The notes beneath the pieces were generated by a model. That model had not been told where the DNA came from, did not search any database, and was given only the letters and a program-made list of their open reading frames with translations. A stretch of 64,000 nucleotides of DNA from Pseudocolwellia sp049933045 (GTDB lineage Bacteria; Pseudomonadota; Gammaproteobacteria; Enterobacterales; Alteromonadaceae). How positions within the stretch are numbered: the first letter of the stretch is position 1; every line of letters starts with the position of its first letter. The position numbers were made by a program, and so were the translations under genes. The stretch is from assembly GCF_049933045.1 (NCBI RefSeq), contig NZ_CP187926.1, positions 806,001 to 870,000 on the forward strand, written 5' to 3'. Positions 33,932-41,863 of this stretch are shown here, in pieces.

Positions 33932-34660
33932 ATGCCAAACGTTTCAATGCGCGATATGCTTAAAGCCGGTGTACATTTCGGTCACAAAACCCGTTACTGG
34001 AATCCAAAAATGAAAAGCTACATTTTTGGTGCTCGCGATAAAGTTCATATCATCAACCTAGAACAAACTGTACCAATGTTTAACGAAGCACTTGCTTTTA
34101 TTAACAACGTTTCTTCTAAGAAAGGTAAAGTTTTGTTTGTAGGTACTAAACGTGCTGCAAGCGATGCAATCAAAGATGCTGCAATCAAATGTGATCAATT
34201 CTACGTTAATCACCGGTGGTTAGGTGGTATGTTGACTAACTGGAAAACAGTTCGTCAATCTATCAAGCGTCTAAAAGATTTAGAAGCACAAAGCTCTGAC
34301 GGTACTTTTGAAGCTCTTACTAAGAAAGAAGCTTTAATGCGTACACGTGAAATGGAAAAGCTTGAAAAAAGCCTTGGTGGAATTAAAAACATGGGTGGTT
34401 TACCTGATGCTTTATTCATCATCGATGCTGATCATGAGCACATTTCTATTAAAGAAGCTAACAACTTAGGCATTCCAGTAATCGCTGTAGTTGATACAAA
34501 CTCTAACCCAGACGGTGTTGATTACATCGTACCTGGTAACGATGATGCTATCCGTGCTGTGACTTTATACCTAGATTCTGCTGCAAACGCAGTTCTAGAA
34601 GGTCGTGAGCAAAACATCGTTGTTCAAGCTGAAAAAGACGGTTTTGTAGAAGCTGAGTAA
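33932..34660 (+). CDS. rpsB: 30S ribosomal protein S2
   Basis: A 242-residue ribosomal protein of the small subunit, matching E. coli S2 in length. It begins with SMRDMLKAGVHFGHKTRYWN and contains the conserved NHRWLGGMLTNWKTVRQSI and DALFIIDADHEH. Ribosome site AAAGGAA precedes the ATG. It starts the rpsB-tsf-pyrH-frr translation and nucleotide block. Confidence 0.98.
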   Translation: MPNVSMRDMLKAGVHFGHKTRYWNPKMKSYIFGARDKVHIINLEQTVPMFNEALAFINNVSSKKGKVLFVGTKRAASDAIKDAAIKCDQFYVNHRWLGGMLTNWKTVRQSIKRLKDLEAQSSDGTFEALTKKEALMRTREMEKLEKSLGGIKNMGGLPDALFIIDADHEHISIKEANNLGIPVIAVVDTNSNPDGVDYIVPGNDDAIRAVTLYLDSAANAVLEGREQNIVVQAEKDGFVEAE

Positions 34661-34684
34661 TTAGCTCTTAACGTTTATTTCATG

Positions 34685-34715
34685 TGGCGATAATAAAGTT
34701 TCTTTATTATCGCCA
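34685..34715 (+). other. Perfect hairpin between rpsB and tsf (attenuator or processing site)
   Basis: A 14-bp perfect stem TGGCGATAATAAAG / CTTTATTATCGCCA with a TTT loop. No T run follows, so it is unlikely to stop all transcription; it may attenuate or stabilise the rpsB message. Confidence 0.6.
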
Positions 34716-34813
34716 ACTTATTTAATACTTATGCCCAAAACTTTATGGAGTATTTATCTTAAAGATAAACTTTACTCTTTGTACGGGGATAACTAAAAAT
34801 TAGGAATTAACTC

Positions 34814-35674
34814 ATGCAAATTACTGCTGCAATGGTTAAAGAATTACGTGAACGCACAGCTGCGGGCATGATGGATTGTAAAAAAGCTTTACAAGAAGCT
34901 GAAGGCGACATGGAACTTGCGATTGAGAACATGCGTAAGAACGGTCAAGCTAAAGCTGCTAAAAAAGCAGGTAACATCGCTGCTGAAGGTCAAATCATCA
35001 TTAAAGATGGCGTATTAGTTGAAGTTAACTGTCAAACTGATTTCGTAGCAAAAGATGATAACTTTTTAGCATTTGCTAACAAAGTTGCAGATGCTGCTGC
35101 CGCTTCAAAAGTAACAATTGAAGAACTTCAAACACAGTTTGAAGAAGAGCGTATTGCTCTAGTGACTAAAATTGGTGAAAACATCAATGTTCGTCGCGTA
35201 GCTTATGTTGAAGGTACTACTTTAGCTACTTACAAACATGGTGCTACTATTGGTGTTATTGTTTCTGGTGAAGGTGATGCTGATTCACTTAAGCACATTG
35301 CAATGCACGTTGCTGCAAGCAAGCCAGAATACATCAACCCTGAAGATGTTCCTGCTAGCGTAGTAGAAAACGAACAACGCATTCAGTTAGATATCTTAAA
35401 AGCTGAAAATGATGCTCTTGAAGAAAACAAGAAAAAGCCTGTTGATTTATTAGAAAAAATCATCATTGGTCGTATGAAGAAATTTACTGGTGAAATTTCT
35501 TTAACTGGTCAAGCTTTCATCATGGAACCTAAGAAAACTGTAGGCGCAATACTTAAAGAAAAAGGTATTACGGTTTCTAGCTTCGTACGTTTAGAAGTTG
35601 GTGAAGGTATCGAGAAGAAAGAAGAAGATTTTGCTGCTGAAGTTGAAGCTCAAATTGCTGCGGCAAAAGCTTAA
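34814..35674 (+). CDS. tsf: Elongation factor Ts
   Basis: A 286-residue nucleotide-exchange factor for EF-Tu. The start (ITAAMVKELRERTAAGMMDC, then KKALQEAEGDMELAIE) is the conserved UBA-like domain; TDFVA near residue 80 contacts the EF-Tu magnesium site, and the core and C-terminal modules follow (LTGQAFIMEPKKTVGAIL). It is co-expressed with rpsB past an intervening hairpin. Confidence 0.98.
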   Translation: MQITAAMVKELRERTAAGMMDCKKALQEAEGDMELAIENMRKNGQAKAAKKAGNIAAEGQIIIKDGVLVEVNCQTDFVAKDDNFLAFANKVADAAAASKVTIEELQTQFEEERIALVTKIGENINVRRVAYVEGTTLATYKHGATIGVIVSGEGDADSLKHIAMHVAASKPEYINPEDVPASVVENEQRIQLDILKAENDALEENKKKPVDLLEKIIIGRMKKFTGEISLTGQAFIMEPKKTVGAILKEKGITVSSFVRLEVGEGIEKKEEDFAAEVEAQIAAAKA

Positions 35675-35757
35675 TTTTTAAACGCTTTTAACGTTTAATT
35701 AACTTTAGAGACGCTTATTTTGTAAATATACTTTCGATAGTTAGCTAAACGTACTAG

Positions 35758-35795
35758 AATAGCCGCGACCAAATAAGGTCTCGGCTATTTTTTTT
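35758..35795 (+). terminator. Rho-independent terminator after tsf
   Basis: 13-position stem AATAGCCGCGACC / GGTCTCGGCTATT with one mismatch, 6-base loop and a T8 tail. Confidence 0.9.
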
Positions 35796-35827
35796 CATCT
35801 TAAGAAAAGTACAGGAATGTTTTTTAT

Positions 35828-36568
35828 ATGAGCGTGAATCCCAAACCAACATATCGACGTATATTGTTAAAACTTAGTGGTGAGGCCTTAATGGGTTCTG
35901 AAGGTTTCGGTATTGACCCGAAAGTTTTAGATCGCATGGCTCAAGAAATCAAAGAACTCATTGAAATGGGAGTTCAAGTTGGCTTAGTTATCGGCGGAGG
36001 AAACTTATTCCGTGGTAAAGGACTAGCTGACGCAGGAATGAATCGTGTAGTAGGCGACCAAATGGGTATGCTTGCAACCGTAATGAACGGCTTAGCAATG
36101 CGTGATGCTTTACATCGTGCGTTTGTAAATACACGTTTAATGTCAGCAATTGATCTTGCTGGTGTGTGTGACCGTTATAACTGGGCTGAAGCAATCAGCT
36201 TATTAAAATCTGGCCGAGTAGTAATATTCAGCGCTGGAACGGGTAATCCATTTTTTACCACTGACTCTGCAGCGTGTTTACGCGGAATCGAAATTGAAGC
36301 TGATGTTGTTTTAAAAGCAACTAAAGTTGACGGTATATATTCAGAAGACCCAGTGAAAAATCCTGAAGCAACACTTTATAAGCATTTAACTTATGCTGAA
36401 GTACTTGATAAAGAGTTACAAGTTATGGATTTAGCAGCGTTTACATTAGCTCGCGACCATAACATGCCTATTCGAGTATTTAATATGAATAAGCCTGGCT
36501 CACTTAAATCTGTTATTTTAGGTGACGACGAAGGTACAATTATCGACCACGCAAAGAATTTAGATTAG
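35828..36568 (+). CDS. pyrH: UMP kinase
   Basis: A 246-residue bacterial UMP kinase of the amino-acid-kinase fold, making UDP from UMP for RNA, DNA and envelope precursors. Visible motifs are RILLKLSGEALMG (ATP site), GLVIGGGNLFRG, VVIFSAGTGNPFFTTDSAA and VMDLAAFTLARDHNMPIRVF. It lies 32 bases beyond the tsf terminator and 16 bases before frr, so it probably starts a pyrH-frr unit. Confidence 0.98.
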   Translation: MSVNPKPTYRRILLKLSGEALMGSEGFGIDPKVLDRMAQEIKELIEMGVQVGLVIGGGNLFRGKGLADAGMNRVVGDQMGMLATVMNGLAMRDALHRAFVNTRLMSAIDLAGVCDRYNWAEAISLLKSGRVVIFSAGTGNPFFTTDSAACLRGIEIEADVVLKATKVDGIYSEDPVKNPEATLYKHLTYAEVLDKELQVMDLAAFTLARDHNMPIRVFNMNKPGSLKSVILGDDEGTIIDHAKNLD

Positions 36569-36584
36569 TTTTGAGGAATATCAC

Positions 36585-37142
36585 GTGATTAATGAAATTA
36601 AAGAAGATGCTCAAGATCGTATGGGTAAAAGTATTGATGCATTAAAGAGCAGTTTAGCCAAAATAAGAACTGGCCGTGCACATGCGTCATTACTTGATAA
36701 TATTTCTGTAGATTATTACGGAATGGAAACACCACTTAACCAAGTGGGTAATATTTCTGTTCCAGATGCAAGGAATCTAGCGATCACTGTTTTTGACAAA
36801 GGAATGATTTCTGCTGTTGAAAAGGCTATTTTAAAGTCTGATTTAGGTTTAAACCCTCAGTCGAATGGTACGTTAATTCGTATTCCACTTCCTCCTTTAA
36901 CGGAAGAGCGTCGTAAAGACCTTGTTAAAGTAGTACGTGGTGAAGCTGAAGGCGGTAAGATTGCTATCCGTAATATTCGTCGTGATGCAAATTCTGATTA
37001 CAAAAGCTTATTAAAAGATAAAGAAATTAGTGAAGATGAGCATCATCAAGCAGAAGATGATATTCAAAAAGTAACTGATATATATATTAAGCAGGTTGAT
37101 GATATATTAACCTCTAAAGAAGCTGAGTTAATGGAAATTTAG
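36585..37142 (+). CDS. frr: Ribosome recycling factor
   Basis: A 185-residue factor that splits post-termination ribosomes with EF-G. It has the family start (MINEIKEDAQDRMGKSIDAL) on a GTG codon preceded by TGAGGA, the conserved KIRTGRAHASLLD and PLPPLTEERRKDLVKVV, and the usual length. It ends in a clear terminator. Confidence 0.98.
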   Translation: MINEIKEDAQDRMGKSIDALKSSLAKIRTGRAHASLLDNISVDYYGMETPLNQVGNISVPDARNLAITVFDKGMISAVEKAILKSDLGLNPQSNGTLIRIPLPPLTEERRKDLVKVVRGEAEGGKIAIRNIRRDANSDYKSLLKDKEISEDEHHQAEDDIQKVTDIYIKQVDDILTSKEAELMEI

Positions 37143-37166
37143 TTTTTTAATTGCTTATTACTAAAC

Positions 37167-37208
37167 GCCGTAGATAATACTTGTAAAGTAAGTTTCTGCG
37201 GCTTTTTT
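37167..37208 (+). terminator. Rho-independent terminator after frr
   Basis: GCCGTAGA / TCTGCGGC stem (one G-T pair) with a 20-base loop and T6 tail. The rest of the gap to uppS (37209-37435) is AT-rich and presumably holds the promoter; I see nothing else. Confidence 0.8.
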
Positions 37209-37435
37209 GTTTCGTAGATAGGTTGTATTTATACCAGATTAACTAATGTCTTATTAAGACAAAGCTTCACAAAAAACGTTATAACAAAATTATTGAGAGA
37301 AACATTCAATGATTTTAAGAAGCTAGATTATTATTCGCCATATTACCCGAAGGATATTATTTATTAATGAACTTGGTTGGTTGGGATAGAAATCTAAATT
37401 AGTTAGTAGGTTATTTATAAGGTTATAAAGAATAA

Positions 37436-38176
37436 ATGTCAGAAGAAAATCGAAAAATTCCGCAGCACGTAGCCATAATTATGGATGGTAATGGACGTTG
37501 GGCGCAATCTCGTTCGAAAGCGAGAGTTGCAGGTCATAAAGCAGGTGTGGAAACTGTTCGTTCTTCTGTTACTACGGCAAGAGAATTAGGTGTTAAAGCG
37601 TTAACTCTTTTTGCTTTTAGTAGTGAAAACTGGTTACGTCCAGAGTCTGAAGTTAGTGTGTTGATGGAATTGTTTATGTTTGTATTAACTCGTGAAGTTA
37701 AACGCTTACATAAAAACGGTATACGTTTTCAGATCATCGGTGATGTCAGTCGCTTTTCCGCAAAGCTGCAAAAAAAGATCAAAGAATCTGAAACGCTTAC
37801 CCAAAATAATACTGATATGGTTTTATCTGTTGCTGCCAATTATGGCGGGCGCTGGGATATAACTCAGGCAACAAAAAAAATAGCTGAAAAAGTTAAAAAT
37901 AATGAGTTAGCGGTAGACGATATCTCTGAACAGCTAATGAATGAACATATCTCTTTAAATGGTTTACCTGAATTAGATTTATTAATTCGAACAGGTGGTG
38001 ACTATAGAATTAGCAATTTTTTATTGTGGCAAGCTGCCTATGCAGAATTCTATTTTACCGAGACGTTATGGCCAGACTTTAATGATGAAGCTTTTAAAGA
38101 AGCTATCTTCTCGTTTGATAAAAGAGAAAGGCGCTTTGGCTTAACAGGCGACCAAATTAAAAACAATCCCGAATAG
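37436..38176 (+). CDS. uppS: Undecaprenyl diphosphate synthase
   Basis: A 246-residue cis-prenyltransferase that builds the C55 lipid carrier for peptidoglycan and O-antigen. The catalytic loop IIMDGNGRWA, AGHKAGVETVR, LTLFAFSSENW and the C-terminal LIRTGGDYRISNFLLWQ are as in the family. Length is close to E. coli's 253. cdsA follows after 150 bases. Confidence 0.97.
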   Translation: MSEENRKIPQHVAIIMDGNGRWAQSRSKARVAGHKAGVETVRSSVTTARELGVKALTLFAFSSENWLRPESEVSVLMELFMFVLTREVKRLHKNGIRFQIIGDVSRFSAKLQKKIKESETLTQNNTDMVLSVAANYGGRWDITQATKKIAEKVKNNELAVDDISEQLMNEHISLNGLPELDLLIRTGGDYRISNFLLWQAAYAEFYFTETLWPDFNDEAFKEAIFSFDKRERRFGLTGDQIKNNPE

Positions 38177-38326
38177 GGAAGTATGCGAAGACATAGATAT
38201 TACAGATAAAAGCATATGTTTATTTTTATTTGTGTAATAAAGTGTCCATCAAAATATTTTAGTTTTCATGATTAATAAAATTAAAAAATAATAATAAAAA
38301 CAACTTTAACGTAAAAAGGGTGAAAT

Positions 38327-39193
38327 TTGTTAAAACATAGAATTATAACAGCGTTAGTATTAGCTCCTGCGACGATAGCAAGTATATTTTATTTACCATT
38401 ACCTTATTTTTCAGCATTAATGCTTGCTGTAATGGGAATAGGCGCATGGGAGTGGGGTCCTTTAATGGGCTTTGCTAATAAAAGAAGACGAATAGCTTTT
38501 GTTATTGTTACAAGTATTTTAATCGCTGCACTTTGGTATTACTTCCCCTTATTAGAATTATGGATAACAACGTCAAAGCTTCAAGAACCCATTATTTATA
38601 TATTGTGGTTAGCTGTTGCTTGGTGGGTGTTATCAGCTACATTAACTTTCCTTTATCCTCGTTATAGTAAGTTTTGGTCGAGTCATCGCTCTATTAGAGG
38701 TGTATTTGGCTGGTTAACGCTTGTTCCTACATGGTTAGCTTTTATTGTTATGCGTAGTAGTGAATACCAAACCGATAGTTATCACGGCGCTCAACTCATT
38801 ATGTTTTTATTCTTAATGGTTTGGAGTGCGGATATTGGTGCTTATTTTGTGGGTAAATCATTCGGTAAAAATAAATTAATGCCTAATGTAAGCCCAGGTA
38901 AAACAATGGAAGGTTTTATTGGTGGTGTTGTAGTTGCTTGTATATTAGTAACTGTTGCAGGCTTAACAATGAGCTGGCAACTAGAGCAGTTTTATCTTGT
39001 TATCCCAATTACCATTTTAATTACTACAGTGTCTGTTTTAGGTGACTTAAACGAAAGTATGTTTAAACGCCAAGCAGGTATAAAAGATAGTGGCTCTATT
39101 TTACCAGGTCATGGTGGAATATTAGATAGGATTGATAGTTTAACCGCTACTGCTCCTATATATGCCTTATGTTATGCGTTAATAGGCTGGTAG
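38327..39193 (+). CDS. cdsA: Phosphatidate cytidylyltransferase
   Basis: A 288-residue multi-spanning inner-membrane enzyme making CDP-diacylglycerol for phospholipid synthesis. The family signature near the C-terminus is intact (SMFKRQAGIKDSGSILPGHG then GILDRIDS). The start is a TTG with AAAGGG upstream, giving LKHRIITALVLAP. dxr starts 3 bases after the stop. Confidence 0.96.
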   Translation: MLKHRIITALVLAPATIASIFYLPLPYFSALMLAVMGIGAWEWGPLMGFANKRRRIAFVIVTSILIAALWYYFPLLELWITTSKLQEPIIYILWLAVAWWVLSATLTFLYPRYSKFWSSHRSIRGVFGWLTLVPTWLAFIVMRSSEYQTDSYHGAQLIMFLFLMVWSADIGAYFVGKSFGKNKLMPNVSPGKTMEGFIGGVVVACILVTVAGLTMSWQLEQFYLVIPITILITTVSVLGDLNESMFKRQAGIKDSGSILPGHGGILDRIDSLTATAPIYALCYALIGW

Positions 39194-39196
39194 TTT

Positions 39197-40453
39197 GTGT
39201 CAGAAATAAAAAATGCTGTACGTCGTTTATGTATTTTAGGTGCGACGGGATCCATTGGTTTAAGTACATTAGATGTTGTTCGCAGACATCCTGAAAAGTT
39301 TACTGTTGTGAGTTTATCTGCTCATTCAAGTGTTGATGTGTTATTGACTCAATGTATTGAGTTTTTACCTGAAACGGTTGTTATGGTTTCAAAAACTCAT
39401 GCAGAACAATTAGAAAAACGATTACTTGAAAAAAACCTAGGTCACATCAATGTTTTATCAGGTGCTCAAGCATTAGAAACTATTTCACGAGATGAAAATG
39501 TTGATACTGTAATGGCTGCTATTGTTGGTGCGTCAGGTTTACTACCAACTTTGGCTGCAGTTAATGCAGGTAAGCGTGTTTTACTTGCGAACAAAGAAGC
39601 GCTTGTTACGTCTGGTGCTATTTTTATCGAAGCCGTTAAGGCAAGTGGCGCTCAACTTATCCCAATAGATAGTGAACATAATGCTATTTTTCAGTGCTTA
39701 CCTATTGAAGCTCAAAATACTCCCGGTTATTGTAACCTATCAGAAAATGGTATTAGTAAAATACTATTAACAGGCTCTGGCGGGCCTTTTAGAACTTTTA
39801 GCGTTGAACAATTAGATAGTGTAACTGTTGAGCAGGCTTGTGCTCATCCTAATTGGGATATGGGACAAAAAATATCAGTAGATTCAGCTACTATGATGAA
39901 TAAAGGCTTAGAGTTCATTGAAGCTAAATGGTTATTTAATGTTGAGCCTGAAGATATTCAAGTGGTTCTTCATCCTCAAAGTACTATACATTCTATGGTT
40001 CAATATAAAGACGGTTCTGTTATTGCGCAAATGGGTAATCCTGATATGCGTACGCCTATTGCTCATGCTTTATCTTTTCCTGAAAGAATAGAGTCAGGTG
40101 TTGAGCCGCTTGATTTTTTTAACACGCCTTCATTTGAATTCCAAGATGTTGATTACGTAAAATATCCAAATCTAAAATTAGCTATTGAAGCCTGTAAAAA
40201 TGGCCAGGGTGCATGTACAGCACTTAATGCTGCTAATGAAATAGCAGTAGATGCTTTTTTGAACAAAAAAATAAAGTTTACTGATATATACAAAATAAAT
40301 GAAACTTCTGTGAATAAATTTGTCTCAGAAGAGGTAACTTCAATAGATGATGTAATGAGTTTAGATCATCGTGTTAGAGAATTTACCAAAGATTTATTAA
40401 CTCAATACGATATGGAAGATAATTGCGATAACATGAATAGAGATAACCATTAA
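39197..40453 (+). CDS. dxr: 1-deoxy-D-xylulose-5-phosphate reductoisomerase
   Basis: A 418-residue NADPH enzyme of the MEP isoprenoid pathway. It has the NADPH fold GATGSIGLSTLDVVRRHPE, LANKEALVTSG, the metal-binding IPIDSEHNAIFQCL and MMNKGLEFIEAKWLF with active-site residues. It starts with GTG. The C-terminus has an additional acidic tail (DMEDNCDNMNRDNH) beyond the usual end. rseP follows after one base. Confidence 0.97.
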   Translation: MSEIKNAVRRLCILGATGSIGLSTLDVVRRHPEKFTVVSLSAHSSVDVLLTQCIEFLPETVVMVSKTHAEQLEKRLLEKNLGHINVLSGAQALETISRDENVDTVMAAIVGASGLLPTLAAVNAGKRVLLANKEALVTSGAIFIEAVKASGAQLIPIDSEHNAIFQCLPIEAQNTPGYCNLSENGISKILLTGSGGPFRTFSVEQLDSVTVEQACAHPNWDMGQKISVDSATMMNKGLEFIEAKWLFNVEPEDIQVVLHPQSTIHSMVQYKDGSVIAQMGNPDMRTPIAHALSFPERIESGVEPLDFFNTPSFEFQDVDYVKYPNLKLAIEACKNGQGACTALNAANEIAVDAFLNKKIKFTDIYKINETSVNKFVSEEVTSIDDVMSLDHRVREFTKDLLTQYDMEDNCDNMNRDNH

Positions 40454-40454
40454 T

Positions 40455-41810
40455 ATGTTTGTATTTTTATGGAACTTAGCTTCGTTTGTTATTGCATTGG
40501 GTATATTAATTACCGTACATGAATATGGTCACTTTTGGGTGGCACGTAAGAATGGCGTTAAGGTACAAAAATTTTCAATCGGCTTTGGTAAAACTTTGTG
40601 GAGTAAGATAGGTAAAGACGGTACTGAATACGTTATCGCTTTAATTCCTCTTGGCGGTTTTGTTAAAATGTTAGATGATCGTGTTGATGATGTTTTACCT
40701 GAAGATCAAGATAAAACCTTTAATGGAAAAAACGTTTATCAGCGTATAGCTATTATAGCTGCAGGCCCTTTTGCTAACTTTGCTTTCGCCATTGTTGCTT
40801 TTTACCTTATGTTTTTGATTGGTGTTCCAAGTATTAAGCCTATTATCGGCAGCATAGAGACTACTTCAATCTCAGCAAAAGCGAATTTACCTGCTAACAG
40901 TCAAATAGTAGAAATAGCGGGTAGCAAAATTACAGATTGGCAAGATGTAAACCTTGCCTTGGTTGGTGAAATAGGTAGCCAATCTATAGAATTTAAAACC
41001 AAACAAGAAGACAGCGTTAATATAACGACAAGCTTATTAGATACTTCTGGTTGGGCGTTTTCTCCAGATAAAGAGTCAGCATTTACTAGCTTAGGTATCC
41101 AACCATTTAGAGCTAAAGTATATAACGAAGTGATTATTGTTCATCCTGATAGCCCCGCAGAAATGTCAGGTGTACAAGTTGGTGATGTACTTCTTGAGCT
41201 CAATGGTGTTTCTCTTGAAGGTGATTGGACTGTTTTTTCAAATAAAATTAAAGAATTAGCAGGACAATCGGTAGAAATTAAAGTACAAAGAGGTGGCATT
41301 ACGCAATTATTAACTGCGGTTCCAAAAGCAGTAGAACGTAATGGCAAAGAAGTTGGATATTTTGGTGTAACACCTAAATCTGATCCTTACCCAGAAAAGT
41401 ACCGAATTAATACATCTTATGGACCTATTGAAGCTATAGGTCAAAGTGTAGAAAGAACATGGAACTTAGTGGTTTTAAGTTTTGATATGATAGGGAAGTT
41501 AATAACAGGCGATGTTTCGGTTAAAAACTTAAGTGGACCAATATCTATAGCACAAGGTGCGGGTAATAGCGCTAATATAGGCTTGGTTTATTTTTTAGGG
41601 TTTTTAGCTTTAATTAGTATTAACTTAGGAATAATTAATTTATTACCGCTACCTGTTCTTGATGGTGGGCATTTACTCTATTACGTTATAGAGCTTTTCA
41701 CTGGGAAACCCGTACCTGAAAAAGTACAAGAGGTTGGGTTTAAATTTGGTACTATTGCACTCCTGTGTTTAATGAGTATCGCTCTGTTTAATGATTTGTC
41801 TCGACTTTAG
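40455..41810 (+). CDS. rseP: RIP zinc metalloprotease RseP
   Basis: A 451-residue site-2 protease of the inner membrane that cleaves the anti-sigma-E factor and clears signal peptides. The zinc motif is H22-E23-x-x-H26 in VHEYGHFWVA, with the second ligand region LPLPVLDGGHLLYY near the C-terminus. Two periplasmic PDZ domains lie between (VIVHPDSPAEMSGVQVGDVL is in the second). Length is equal to the E. coli protein. It is followed by bamA, as usual. Confidence 0.97.
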   Translation: MFVFLWNLASFVIALGILITVHEYGHFWVARKNGVKVQKFSIGFGKTLWSKIGKDGTEYVIALIPLGGFVKMLDDRVDDVLPEDQDKTFNGKNVYQRIAIIAAGPFANFAFAIVAFYLMFLIGVPSIKPIIGSIETTSISAKANLPANSQIVEIAGSKITDWQDVNLALVGEIGSQSIEFKTKQEDSVNITTSLLDTSGWAFSPDKESAFTSLGIQPFRAKVYNEVIIVHPDSPAEMSGVQVGDVLLELNGVSLEGDWTVFSNKIKELAGQSVEIKVQRGGITQLLTAVPKAVERNGKEVGYFGVTPKSDPYPEKYRINTSYGPIEAIGQSVERTWNLVVLSFDMIGKLITGDVSVKNLSGPISIAQGAGNSANIGLVYFLGFLALISINLGIINLLPLPVLDGGHLLYYVIELFTGKPVPEKVQEVGFKFGTIALLCLMSIALFNDLSRL

Positions 41811-41863
41811 TAAAATTTCGACACTGACTATTCAATAAAAGAAGTAAATAAAGTTTATATTTT

